Shown here: one piece after another, positions 30,104-37,673 of the stretch
Layout of the letters: the number at the start of each line of letters is the position of its first letter
Position numbering within the stretch: position 1 is the stretch's first letter
Assembly: GCF_036240795.1 (NCBI RefSeq)
Contig: NZ_CP108454.1
Coordinates: 868,001 to 932,000 of the forward strand
Reading direction: 5' to 3'
From: Streptomyces sp. NBC_01268
GTDB lineage: Bacteria > Actinomycetota > Actinomycetes > Streptomycetales > Streptomycetaceae
DNA: 64,000 bases
The notes under the pieces: model-generated
What the model saw: the letters and a program-made list of their open reading frames with translations, nothing else
Told to the model about the DNA's origin: nothing
The model's database searches: none
Translations under genes and position numbers: made by a program

Positions 30104-30200
30104 GGGAAGCAGCGCGGATCCGGACGGAAGGCGGCGCGGATCCGAACGGGACCCCGGACGGAAGGCGGCGCGGACCCGGCCGGAAGGCGGCGCGGATCCG
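30104..30200 (+). repeat. Four copies of a 19-bp GC repeat downstream of the carboxypeptidase gene
   Basis: The unit GGAAGGCGGCGCGGAYCCG occurs at 30126-30144, 30160-30178 and 30182-30200, with a degenerate copy at 30104-30122. Spacing is 22, 34 and 22 bp. The 235-bp gap between convergent genes (30056-30290) holds nothing else recognisable. It is probably slippage-derived spacer or mRNA 3'-end structure. Confidence 0.8.
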
Positions 30201-30290
30201 ACGAAGAGCGGCGCGGCCCCCGGACGGCAGCGGCGGGGTGGGCGCGGCCGGCGGCTCCGGCCGTGTCCGGCGGGTCCGCGGCCGGCCGCC

Positions 30291-30623
30291 TCAGCGCTCC
30301 GGCTCGTCCGGGCGGGGCCGCTCCGCACCCGTGAGGTGGCGGCGCGACCAGACGAGGAGCAGGCGGAGCAGGCACACCAGGGTCACCACCCACACCGCGG
30401 CGAAGGCCCAGATCAGCGGGGGCGACTCGGTGGCGACGGCGGTCACGAACAGGGTGAGCGTGACGGCGCCCAGGAGGGCGGTGACGCGTCCGCCGGGACG
30501 GCGGAACCGGGGACCGGGGCGTCCGGAGCGCAGGCCCCGGGCGAGCGGCCGGTCCGCGCCCAGGCCCTGCTCGATCTCCTCCAGGATGCGCCGCTCCCGC
30601 GGCGAGAGCCCTGCCTCTTCCAT
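30291..30623 (-). CDS. DUF3040 small membrane protein
   Basis: This 110-residue protein starts at the ATG at 30623, which has a perfect GGAGGTG ribosome site. It opens with the family signature LSPRERRILEEIEQGLGADRP, then two TM helices (VTALLGAVTLTLFVTAVA; LIWAFAAVWVVTLVCLLRLL) and a basic tail. DUF3040 proteins are widespread in actinobacteria and of unknown function. The adjacent minus-strand DUF5133 gene ends 91 bp upstream, so the two may share a transcript. Confidence 0.92.
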   Translation of the reverse strand: MEEAGLSPRERRILEEIEQGLGADRPLARGLRSGRPGPRFRRPGGRVTALLGAVTLTLFVTAVATESPPLIWAFAAVWVVTLVCLLRLLLVWSRRHLTGAERPRPDEPER

Positions 30624-30714
30624 CGCCGACACCTCCAGGCGGGCGGCGCCCGGGGCCGCCGCGCGGCCCGGGGCGCTTCGCGGGCCGTGACCGCCCGCGC
30701 TCCCTACCCTTCGC

Positions 30715-30969
30715 CTACCCCGCACACCCCCGGCCAACCGCCCCCGGGGCCATGACGGCGGCGACCGGACGGGGCTCGGCCAGGTAGCGCTCGGCGGCAT
30801 GGACCGCCTCGCGGGCGGTGCGGACTCCCATGAGGACACAGAGCGTGTACGCGGTGTCCTCGAACCGGCGCAGGACCGAGGGGTCGCACGGCAGGGCCAG
30901 GGTCTGGCGTTCCTGGGCGCGGTAGCTCCGCAGCAGCCGGTCGATCGTGTTGCGGTCAGGGAGCAGCAT
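30715..30969 (-). CDS. DUF5133-like small protein
   Basis: This 84-residue protein starts at the ATG at 30969, preceded by AGGAGGAA; longer in-frame extensions upstream are spurious. It begins MLLPDRNTIDRLLRSYRAQE, and the core FEDTAYTLCVLMGVRTAREA matches the Streptomyces DUF5133 pattern (DxxYTLCVxTGxRxxxxAL). The tail is unstructured. Function unknown; members are often regulated by development or stress. No TM helix. Confidence 0.82.
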   Translation of the reverse strand: MLLPDRNTIDRLLRSYRAQERQTLALPCDPSVLRRFEDTAYTLCVLMGVRTAREAVHAAERYLAEPRPVAAVMAPGAVGRGCAG

Positions 30970-31152
30970 CCGTTCCTCCTGGTACACGCCATCCCCCCGG
31001 CCCCACCATCGTGGGGCCGGATGCTCACCGACGCGACCCGCAGCGCCACGCTCCGTGATGTCCGCGACCTCCCCACGTGCGCGGGCGCCGCCGAGGGCGG
31101 AAGGTCGAGAGGAGAGGAAGGCCGTGGCGGGGGAGGTCGGAGGGCCGAGGTC

Positions 31153-32190
31153 ATGAACCCGAGCGATCGCCTGCGTGTCGTCGTCACCGGCGCCACGGGG
31201 AACGTCGGCACGAGTCTGGTCCGCGCCCTGGAGCGCGAACCGCGGGTCGCTTCGGTGCTCGGGCTGGCCCGGCGACGGCCTGCCCTGACCCTGGCGAAGA
31301 CGGAGTGGGCTGAGGTGGACCTGTCGCACGAGGGTGCCGGGCCCCGGCTCGCCCAGTACCTGGAGGACGCGGACGCGGTCGTCCACCTGGCCTGGCGCTT
31401 CCAGCCGACGCACGATCCGGTGGCGACCTGGGAGACCAACGTCCTCGGCGCCGTACGGGTCTTCGACGCGGTCGCCGCCGCCCACGTCCCGGTCCTGGTG
31501 CACGCCTCGTCGGTCGGTGCCTACTCCCCCGGTCCCCGGGGCGGTCCACCGGTCTCGGAGTCCTGGCCGACGCACGGCTGGCCGGGGGCCGCGTACACCC
31601 GGGAGAAGGCGTATCTGGAGCGTGCCCTGGACACCTTCGAGCGCGACCATCCGCAGACGCGGGTGGTCCGGATGCGGCCCGCCTTCCTGTTCAAGGAGGA
31701 GTCGGCGAGCGAGCAGCGGCGGATCTTCGCGGGGCGCTTCTTCCCGGGCCGTCTCTTCCGGCCGGACCTGCTGCCGCTCGTACCGGAACTCTCCGGCCTG
31801 CGCTTCCAGACCCTGCACACCGACGACGCGGCCGACGCGTACCGGCGGGCGCTGCTGCGGGACGTGCGGGGCGCGTTCAACCTGGCGGCGGATCCGGTGA
31901 TCGACGCCCCGACGCTCGCCGGGCTGCTCGACGCCCGCCCGGTGAAGGTGCCGAACGCCGCCGTGCGGGGCGCGCTGGCGACGGCCTGGCGGCTGCGCGT
32001 CGTCCCGTCGTCCCCCGGGCTCTTCGACGCGGTGCTGCGCCTGCCGCTGCTGGCCACGGCCCGGGCGCGGCGGGAGTTGGAGTGGGTGCCCTCCAGGACC
32101 TCGGTCGAGGCCCTGGAGGCGTTCCTGCGCGGGGTCCGCACGGGTGCGGGCGACGCCACGGAGCCGCTCACCGGTCGGCGTACCGGCTGA
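31153..32190 (+). CDS. NAD-dependent epimerase/dehydratase (extended SDR)
   Basis: This 345-residue protein starts at the ATG at 31153. The NAD site VVVTGATGNVGTSLVRALE is at residues 9-27. The acidic VDL...DADAVVHLAW segment follows. The catalytic YxxxK is YTREKAYLE near residue 149, with an upstream Ser in HASSVGAYSP. These are the marks of extended short-chain dehydrogenases acting on nucleotide sugars or related carbonyls. The substrate is unknown. It is convergent with the GST-like gene, with only a GC palindrome between them. Confidence 0.9.
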   Translation: MNPSDRLRVVVTGATGNVGTSLVRALEREPRVASVLGLARRRPALTLAKTEWAEVDLSHEGAGPRLAQYLEDADAVVHLAWRFQPTHDPVATWETNVLGAVRVFDAVAAAHVPVLVHASSVGAYSPGPRGGPPVSESWPTHGWPGAAYTREKAYLERALDTFERDHPQTRVVRMRPAFLFKEESASEQRRIFAGRFFPGRLFRPDLLPLVPELSGLRFQTLHTDDAADAYRRALLRDVRGAFNLAADPVIDAPTLAGLLDARPVKVPNAAVRGALATAWRLRVVPSSPGLFDAVLRLPLLATARARRELEWVPSRTSVEALEAFLRGVRTGAGDATEPLTGRRTG

Positions 32191-32195
32191 TCCGT

Positions 32196-32211
32196 CGGGC
32201 CCCGGGGCCCG
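32196..32211. terminator. GC palindrome between convergent genes
   Basis: CGGGCCCCGGGGCCCG is a perfect 16-bp palindrome in the 21-bp gap between the SDR stop and the GST-like stop. It may act as a bidirectional terminator or transcript end structure. Confidence 0.4.
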
Positions 32212-33105
32212 TCAGCCCCAGTCGACGATCCGCATGGCGGCACCGGCCGCCTCCCGGCCGCGGCAGTGGGCGCGGTGGTGGGCGAGGACGCCCTCGATGT
32301 CGAGGTGGCGGCCGAACGCGGGCAGCGCGGCGAGCCGTTGCGCGTAGGCCCAGAGGGCGGGGTGCCCGGCGACCCGGTCCATGGCGGCGGCGTCGAGGTG
32401 CCAGCGGTGGACGGTGTCGAGCTGGACGAGGGTGACCCAGACGGTGACGTCGGCGGCGGTGGGCGCGTCGCCGAGGACGTACGGGTGGCGGGCGAGCCGC
32501 CGTTCGAGGGAGCCGAGGGCGGCGAAGAGGACGGTGAGCGGGTCGTGGTGGGCGGCCTGGTCGTCGAGGCCGAGCTCGCCCGCGCGCTGGGCGGCGGCGT
32601 GGACGCTGCGCGCGCACAGGTCGGCGACGGCGCGGATCTCCTCTTGGTGCGCCTCGGGGAGGAGTTCGGGTCCGTCGCCGCGGAAGCGCAGGGCGAGGTC
32701 GCGCAGGATGTCCGGCACGTGGGTGGAGACGATGCGGCCGGTCCAGCCGTCGCTGAGGACGGGCGCGGTGGCGGGTCCCGCGTACTGGTGGGCGCTGGCC
32801 TCGTAGAGCGGGCGCAGGACGGCGTAGCCGCCGTCGGGCGTGTCGGGGGTGGCGGGCAGGACGGTCAGCGGCAGCGTCTCGTCGAGGCCCAGGAGGCTGT
32901 GGGTCACGGCGATGCCCAGACAGCTGGGGTCGGCAGGTGCCAGATGGAGCCGGTAGCGGTGCGGCACCGCGTAGTGGCCGCTGCGCACGTCGCGGCCGAT
33001 CCGGCCGCGGAAGGCCGGGGTGGTGGAGGCGGGGACGATCGACGGGACGACGGAGGGGAGGGCGGCGGGGACGGCGGACGGGGCGGCGGACGGGATGACG
33101 GACAT
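32212..33105 (-). CDS. Glutathionyl-hydroquinone reductase-like (ECM4/YqjG) GST-fold protein lacking the catalytic Cys
   Basis: This 297-residue protein starts at the ATG at 33105 (GGGAGAA upstream). The GST omega/xi layout is clear: GHYAVPHRYRLHL, LYEASAHQYAGPATAPVLSD, TGRIVSTHVPDILRDL, a helical C-terminal domain with LEGRRLARHPYVLGD-type pattern (LERRLARHPYVLGDAPTAAD). In active ECM4 enzymes the first strand ends A-C-P-W-A; here the aligned stretch is A-D59-P-S-C62, so Asp replaces the nucleophilic Cys, with a Cys three residues later. Streptomyces use mycothiol, not glutathione. It lies behind the RHIDLLRVCSAA leader peptide on the same strand, tying it to sulfur control. Confidence 0.82.
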   Translation of the reverse strand: MSVIPSAAPSAVPAALPSVVPSIVPASTTPAFRGRIGRDVRSGHYAVPHRYRLHLAPADPSCLGIAVTHSLLGLDETLPLTVLPATPDTPDGGYAVLRPLYEASAHQYAGPATAPVLSDGWTGRIVSTHVPDILRDLALRFRGDGPELLPEAHQEEIRAVADLCARSVHAAAQRAGELGLDDQAAHHDPLTVLFAALGSLERRLARHPYVLGDAPTAADVTVWVTLVQLDTVHRWHLDAAAMDRVAGHPALWAYAQRLAALPAFGRHLDIEGVLAHHRAHCRGREAAGAAMRIVDWG

Positions 33106-33353
33106 GCTTCTCCCTGGGTTGCTCGGTGCTGGGTCGCGGTGGCGCACGACGGCGTCGGCGCGCGCCCGGAGGCAGCAGAGGTACGGGAAGGAGGAATCAC
33201 GCGGAGCGGCGGTGCGACGGTGCGGCGGTGCGGCGGACAGGCGGAGGGGGAAGAAGGGCGGGGGCGGAGGGCGGCGAGGTGGCCGGGAACGGACGGTGGG
33301 CGACCGCGGCCCGAAGCGATCGACCCCGGTCGCCGGTGACCCGCCGGTGATCC

Positions 33354-33377
33354 GCGGATGACCGGCCGGTGATCCGC
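33354..33377 (-). promoter_or_regulatory. Attenuator-like hairpin after the leader peptide
   Basis: Read on the minus strand, GCGGATCACCGG-CCGGTCATCCGC (24 nt) forms a hairpin broken by one mismatch, starting 10 nt after the leader stop. Just downstream, GCGGATCACCGGCGGGTCACCGG repeats the arm sequence, so alternative pairings are possible. This suits transcription or translation attenuation of the GST-like gene. The rest of the 281-nt leader (33106-33386) is purine-rich on the + strand with no gene. Confidence 0.55.
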
Positions 33378-33386
33378 CGCAGGGCG

Positions 33387-33497
33387 CTACGCCGCGCTGC
33401 AGACCCGCAGCAGGTCGATGTGACGCCGGGAGGTCAGCGGCAGGGAGCGGGGCAGGCGGGGGGCGTGTGCCGTCTCCGCCGCGTCCGTGGCTCCCAT
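33387..33497 (-). CDS. Sulfur-type leader peptide (upstream ORF) ending RHIDLLRVCSAA
   Basis: A 36-codon frame on the minus strand, ATG at 33497 to TAG at 33387, with GGTAGGG just upstream. The product begins MGATDAAETAHAPRLPRSLP and ends SRRHIDLLRVCSAA. This C-terminal motif is that of the actinobacterial putative leader peptides found before sulfur-assimilation and cysteine-related genes, where Cys codons sense cysteine supply by ribosome stalling. It lies 282 bp upstream of the GST-like gene in the same direction. It is well below usual gene-finder size limits. Confidence 0.85.
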   Translation of the reverse strand: MGATDAAETAHAPRLPRSLPLTSRRHIDLLRVCSAA

Positions 33498-33581
33498 GGT
33501 TCCCTACCTGTTCGCTCGGTTTCCCGTCCCCGAGTGTGGGATCGTCCGCGCCCTCCGTCAAGACTGCGGAATAATGCTCCT

Positions 33582-34040
33582 ATGCGCATTTCAGCCAGGG
33601 CCGACTACGCGGTGCGGGCCGCCCTCCAGCTCGCCGCGGCCCAGGACACGGGGCCGGTGAAGGCCGAGGCGATCGCCGACTGCCAGGGGATCTCGCACAA
33701 GTTCCTGGAAGGCATCCTCGGGGACATGCGCAAGGGCGGCCTGGTACAGAGCCAGCGCGGCGGCAACGGCGGCTACTGGCTGGCGAAGCCGGCCGCGGAG
33801 ATCTCGGTCGCGGACGTGATCCGCTGCGTGGACGGCCCGCTGGTCTCGGTGCGCGGGGTGCGCCCGCCCGAGCTGTCGTACACCGGCCCCGCCGAGTCGC
33901 TGCTGACCCTGTGGGTGGCGCTGCGGGCCAACGTGCGCCATGTGCTCGACGGGGTCTCGCTGGCGGAGCTGGCCTCGGCGAAGCTGCCGCCCGAGGTCGT
34001 GGCGCTCGCCGAGGACCCGGACGCCTGGACCAATCCGTAA
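33582..34040 (+). CDS. Rrf2-family transcriptional regulator
   Basis: This 152-residue protein begins MRISARADYAVRAALQLAAA, the family hallmark. The winged helix follows (EAIADCQGISHKFLEGILGD and GLVQSQRGGNGGYWLAKPA). Only two Cys are present (in ADCQG and IRCVD), not the three-Cys cluster site of IscR, so it is more like CymR-type cysteine regulators. The start has GGAATAATGCTCCT just before the ATG at 33582 with no good ribosome site, suggesting a leaderless or near-leaderless mRNA. It is divergent from the leader peptide and precedes the SfnB-like gene. Confidence 0.9.
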   Translation: MRISARADYAVRAALQLAAAQDTGPVKAEAIADCQGISHKFLEGILGDMRKGGLVQSQRGGNGGYWLAKPAAEISVADVIRCVDGPLVSVRGVRPPELSYTGPAESLLTLWVALRANVRHVLDGVSLAELASAKLPPEVVALAEDPDAWTNP

Positions 34041-34150
34041 CCGTCCGGCCGCCCCCGACACCGCTGGCCGGCAGCCTGCCGTACCGGCTTTCGAGATGCC
34101 ATTGTCCGTGATGCGGACGCCCCTTGGGGCGCGGGCCGCCCCTCTGCCAG

Positions 34151-34177
34151 TATTCCTACTATTCCAGTGGGGATACT
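34151..34177. promoter_or_regulatory. TATTCC direct repeats with facing GGATAC, candidate Rrf2 operator
   Basis: TATTCC occurs at 34151-34156 and 34160-34165 (9-bp period), and GGATACT follows at 34171-34177 as an imperfect inverted copy. The complement GGAATA also lies in the Rrf2 gene's own start region (33569-33574). Rrf2/CymR sites commonly pair ATTCC-type half-sites, so Rrf2 control of both promoters is a reasonable inference. Confidence 0.5.
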
Positions 34178-34196
34178 AGGGATCATGTGAGGTGAC

Positions 34197-35612
34197 GTGA
34201 GAACGCCGAAGAAGTCAGCGATACGCCCCACCTCCGCGCCGGCCGAACGCCCGGCCGACGACGGGATCTGGCCCCGCGTCACCAGAGAGCTCGCCGACGA
34301 CCTCGCCGTCGACGCCCTGACCAGGGACCGCGCGGGCAAGGCACCCTTCGACGAGGTGGCCCGGCTCCAGGAGGCGGGACTGCCCGCGCTGCTCACCGCG
34401 CCCGGGCCCAGCGGCCGCGGCGCCGACTGGCGCACGGCCTGCGGGGTGATCCGGGAGATCGCCGCCGCCGACGGTTCGATCGGCGAACTCCTCGCCCACC
34501 ACTGCGTCCTGTCCTGGACCTCGCGATTCCTCGGCCCCGCCGCGGGACCGCTCGACCTCGACACCCGGACCGCCCAGGAGCACTGGCTGCTCGCCGGGGC
34601 GGTCGAGCCGCCGCGCGTGGACTGCGCGCCGGCCGGACTCGCCCTGACCCCGGCCGGCGGCGGCGCCTACGTCCTCGACGGGCGCCGCGCCTTCGCCTCC
34701 GGCGTCACCGTCGCCGACCGGCTCGTCGTCGGCGCCCGCTGTACCGAGACGGGGGACCTGCTCGTCGTCCTGGTCGACCCGGCCCACCCGGCCGTGTTCA
34801 CCGACGCGGGCGCCGAGCGGGTCGGGCAGCGCCTCGCCGGCGCCGGTACGGTCACCTTCGACCAGGTGCCGGTCGGGGCGGAGCAGGTGCTCGGCGCGCT
34901 CCCCCAGGACGAGCACGCCGTCGCCCCGTACTCGACCCTGGCACCGCTCGCGCTGCGGCTGCTCCTGGTCCAGGTGGGGCTCGGCATCGCCGAGGGCGCG
35001 CTCGCCGAGGCCCGGGACGTCAGCCGGGCCACCCAGGCGGCGGCACCGCCCGCCGAAGGGGCACGGGGGCGGGCCGCGTTCGCGGCGGACTTCGCGAACG
35101 GCTTCGCGGCGGACTTCGCCGCCACCGGGACGAGCGGCCGCCTGGGCCGCTCCGGACTCCCGGGACTTCCCCGGCCCGGCTTCGCGTCCCCGGGACTCGC
35201 GGGCTTCTCCGGTGGCGGACCGGGGGACGATCCGTACCTCCTCCTGGCCTACGGGGAGTTGGCGACGGCCGCGCACGCCGCCGCCGCGGTGGTCGAGCGG
35301 GCCACCGACGCCCTCGCCCGCGGTCTCGTCGAGGAACGGGGACTCGACGTCGAGGACCTCGCGGACATCGCCGTCCTGGTCGCCGCGGCCGAGACCGTCA
35401 CCAACCGGGCCGCGGTGGACATCACCACCCGCATCCTCGAACTGGTCGACCCGGCGACCGCGGCCCGCCCGCACGCCGGCGGCCAGGGCTTCGACCGCTT
35501 CTGGCGCAACGTCCGGGCCCTCACCGCCCCGGTCTCCCCCGACCACCGGCTGCGCGACATCGGCGACCACTACCTCAACGGCACCCACGCCCGCCTCACC
35601 CTGCCGGTGTAA
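34197..35612 (+). CDS. SfnB/DszC-like acyl-CoA dehydrogenase-fold flavin monooxygenase
   Basis: This 471-residue protein starts at the GTG at 34197 with GAGGTG 6 bp upstream. The fold is that of acyl-CoA dehydrogenases used as FMNH2-dependent monooxygenases: DGSIGELLAHHCVLSWTSRF, YVLDGRRAFASGVTVADRLV, VTFDQVPVGAEQVLG and the C-terminal GGQGFDRFWRNVRALTAPVS. SfnB/DszC relatives desulfurise organosulfur compounds. An Ala/Gly/Phe-rich insertion at about residues 280-340 (AAFAADFANGFAADFAA) is not part of the fold. Neighbours (Rrf2, leader peptide) support a sulfur-acquisition role. It would need a flavin reductase from elsewhere. Confidence 0.85.
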   Translation: MRTPKKSAIRPTSAPAERPADDGIWPRVTRELADDLAVDALTRDRAGKAPFDEVARLQEAGLPALLTAPGPSGRGADWRTACGVIREIAAADGSIGELLAHHCVLSWTSRFLGPAAGPLDLDTRTAQEHWLLAGAVEPPRVDCAPAGLALTPAGGGAYVLDGRRAFASGVTVADRLVVGARCTETGDLLVVLVDPAHPAVFTDAGAERVGQRLAGAGTVTFDQVPVGAEQVLGALPQDEHAVAPYSTLAPLALRLLLVQVGLGIAEGALAEARDVSRATQAAAPPAEGARGRAAFAADFANGFAADFAATGTSGRLGRSGLPGLPRPGFASPGLAGFSGGGPGDDPYLLLAYGELATAAHAAAAVVERATDALARGLVEERGLDVEDLADIAVLVAAAETVTNRAAVDITTRILELVDPATAARPHAGGQGFDRFWRNVRALTAPVSPDHRLRDIGDHYLNGTHARLTLPV

Positions 35613-35723
35613 CCCGTCCGACCGGAACGGCGGGCGCCCTCGCCCGAAAGGGGCCGGACGGCACGCCGCCACGGGACCTCCGGCCCTCTCCTCGGGCGGC
35701 CGATGGGCCCAAGCTGGAGGCAG

Positions 35724-35749
35724 CGGGCCCGCCGCCCCTGGCGGGCCCG
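35724..35749 (+). promoter_or_regulatory. Hairpin in the 5' region of the usp gene
   Basis: CGGGCCCGCC and GGCGGGCCCG are perfect 10-bp arms around a 6-nt loop, ending 25 bp before the usp ATG and just before its GGAGG site. It may stabilise the leader or modulate translation. Confidence 0.5.
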
Positions 35750-35774
35750 ACACCGAGCCGACGGAGGCAGCCTG

Positions 35775-36662
35775 ATGAGTCGTGAGATCGTCGCGGGAGT
35801 GGACGGTTCCCCCGAGAGCCTGGCCGCGGCGGACTGGGCCGCGCGCGAGGCGCTGCTCCGCGGGCTCCCGCTGCGTCTGGTGCACGCCTGGCGCTGGGAA
35901 CCGCTCGACCTGCCCCTCCTCCAGGACCCGGCGACCCAGCAGCAGGCCGCCCAGGCCGTGCTCCGCGAGGCCGAGGCCGCGGTCACCGCGCGCCACCCGG
36001 ACCTCACGTCGACCGCCCAGGTCATCGGCGACACCCCGGTCACCGCACTGCTCGACGCCTCGCGCGAGGCCGAGCTGCTGGTCCTCGGCTCCCGCGGGCA
36101 CGGCGCCGTCGCCGGATACCTCCTCGGCTCGTACGGGCAGCAGATCATCGCGGCCGCGCGGTGCCCGGTCGTCGCGGTCCGCTCCCGCGACGGCGCCGCC
36201 GCCGAGCCGCCCGCCGGGGAGATCCTGGTCGGCCAGCAGGGCAGCCCCCAGGACAGCGCACCCGTGCTGCGGTTCGCCTTCGAGACGGCCGCGGCCCGCG
36301 GGGCGGCCCTCAGGGCGGTGCGGGCCTGGAGCCTGCCGCCGCTGTTCGCGTACAGCCCGGGCTCGCTGCGGCTCGCCGACGAGGCCGGCGGGCTCGTCCC
36401 GTACGAGGAGAAGGCGCTGCGCGAGGCGCTCGCCCCGTGGCGGGAGCGGTACCCCGACGTCCCGGTGACCGAGCACGTGGAGCTGGGCAGCGCCGGGCAG
36501 GTGCTGCTGTCGGGTTCGGGCTCGGCGCAGCTGCTCGTGGTGGGGCGGCGTGTCCGGCGCGGGGCGCTCGGCACGCGGATCGGTTCGGTGGCCCACGCGG
36601 CCCTGCACCTCGCCCCGTGCCCAGTCGCAGTGGTACCGCACGAGGTTGACGCACAGGATTGA
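35775..36662 (+). CDS. Universal stress protein with two Usp domains
   Basis: This 295-residue protein starts at the ATG at 35775 with ACGGAGG upstream; a longer frame exists but lacks a ribosome site. Domain 1 (about 1-145) has the full ATP-binding pattern, VAGVDGSPESLAAADWA and GSRGHGAVAGYLLGS (G-x2-G-x9-G-S). Domain 2 (about 150-290) keeps VVGRRVRRGALGTRIGSVAH but has a less canonical phosphate loop. Tandem Usp proteins in actinobacteria are often part of hypoxia or stress (DevR-type) regulons; no clear DevR box is present here. Cytoplasmic. Confidence 0.93.
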   Translation: MSREIVAGVDGSPESLAAADWAAREALLRGLPLRLVHAWRWEPLDLPLLQDPATQQQAAQAVLREAEAAVTARHPDLTSTAQVIGDTPVTALLDASREAELLVLGSRGHGAVAGYLLGSYGQQIIAAARCPVVAVRSRDGAAAEPPAGEILVGQQGSPQDSAPVLRFAFETAAARGAALRAVRAWSLPPLFAYSPGSLRLADEAGGLVPYEEKALREALAPWRERYPDVPVTEHVELGSAGQVLLSGSGSAQLLVVGRRVRRGALGTRIGSVAHAALHLAPCPVAVVPHEVDAQD

Positions 36663-36767
36663 CGAGGAGTGTCGCGCTGTCCGGGACCGGAAAGTGTTAT
36701 AGCCGTCGCCCCGGTGGCTCTCCCCAGTGCCGGACGGTCCGGCGGCCACGAACAGGGAGCGGAGCAG

Positions 36768-37655
36768 ATGCAGCACGACGCGTACGACGCAGGCGTCCCG
36801 AACGACCGCCCGGGACCGCCGCCCGAGAGCGCGGCCGGCCGGCACCGCAAGGGGGCCGGCGGACACCGGCACGGACACCGACGGGCCCGCCGCCCTGCCC
36901 TGTCCTTCCGCGCGGTGGTCACGGCGGCGGGGGCGGTCGCCGCCGCCCTCACCGTCACGACCGGGGTGTACGTGGCGACCCTCGGCACCCCCGCCGACGC
37001 CGGGACCCGCCCGGACGCGGCCGGGAGCCCGGCACCGCTGCCCGTGGAGCCTGCGCCGTCCGGGACCACGACGTCCGCCGCACCGGCAGGCTCCCCGGCG
37101 GCCGACACGGCCGGCCGGGTCACCGCCGCAGCGGCCACGACCGCCGCCCCGTCGGCCCCGCCGGCCGCGAGGCCCTCGCCGGCCCGTGTCACGCGCGTGG
37201 TCGCCGCACGGCCCGCGACCGGCCAGGAGACGCAGCGGAGGGCTCGGGCGGCGCCCGCGGCCGCCGGGACCGCCGCCCAGTACATCGACCAGGTCCTCGC
37301 CCTCGCCAACACCGAGCGCCGGAAGGCCGGTTGCGAACCGCTCCGGTCCGACGCCAGGCTCCGGACGGCCGCGCAGAGGCACGCCGACGACATGTCCGAC
37401 CGCGACTACTACGCCCATGACACCCCGGAGGGACGCAGCCCGGGCGACCGGATCACCGCGGCGGGGTACGACTGGTCGACCTGGGGCGAGAACATCTTCC
37501 GCGGGCCGCACACGCCCGCCGAGGCGGTCGACGGCTGGATGAACAGCGAGGGGCACCGCAGGAACATCCTCAACTGCGCGTTCAAGGAGATGGGCGTGGG
37601 AGTGAACCTCACGCCCAACGGCCCCTGGTGGGTCCAGGACTTCGCCTCCCCGTGA
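36768..37655 (+). CDS. Membrane-anchored CAP-domain (SCP/PR1) protein
   Basis: This 295-residue protein starts at the ATG at 36768 (GGAG just upstream). After a basic His/Arg-rich N-terminus comes a TM helix near residues 46-72 (FRAVVTAAGAVAAALTVTTG). A Thr/Ala/Pro linker follows, and a CAP domain over about 170-295 with LALANTERRKAGCEPLR, YYAHDTPEGRS, WGENIFRGPHTPAEAVDGWM, GHRRNILNCAFKEMGVG and the terminal WVQDFASP. His and Glu of the CAP cavity (HDTPE, WGEN, GHRRN) are present. It is convergent with a gene encoding a homologous CAP domain 18 bp away. The family's activity in bacteria is unsettled. Confidence 0.9.
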   Translation: MQHDAYDAGVPNDRPGPPPESAAGRHRKGAGGHRHGHRRARRPALSFRAVVTAAGAVAAALTVTTGVYVATLGTPADAGTRPDAAGSPAPLPVEPAPSGTTTSAAPAGSPAADTAGRVTAAAATTAAPSAPPAARPSPARVTRVVAARPATGQETQRRARAAPAAAGTAAQYIDQVLALANTERRKAGCEPLRSDARLRTAAQRHADDMSDRDYYAHDTPEGRSPGDRITAAGYDWSTWGENIFRGPHTPAEAVDGWMNSEGHRRNILNCAFKEMGVGVNLTPNGPWWVQDFASP

Positions 37656-37673
37656 GGGCCGCCGCCGTGCCCC

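Noticed and set aside
35670..35700. DevR/DosR box before the usp gene
   Set aside because: GGGACC..GGCCCT is only a partial match to the GGGACT-type dyad; too weak to list.
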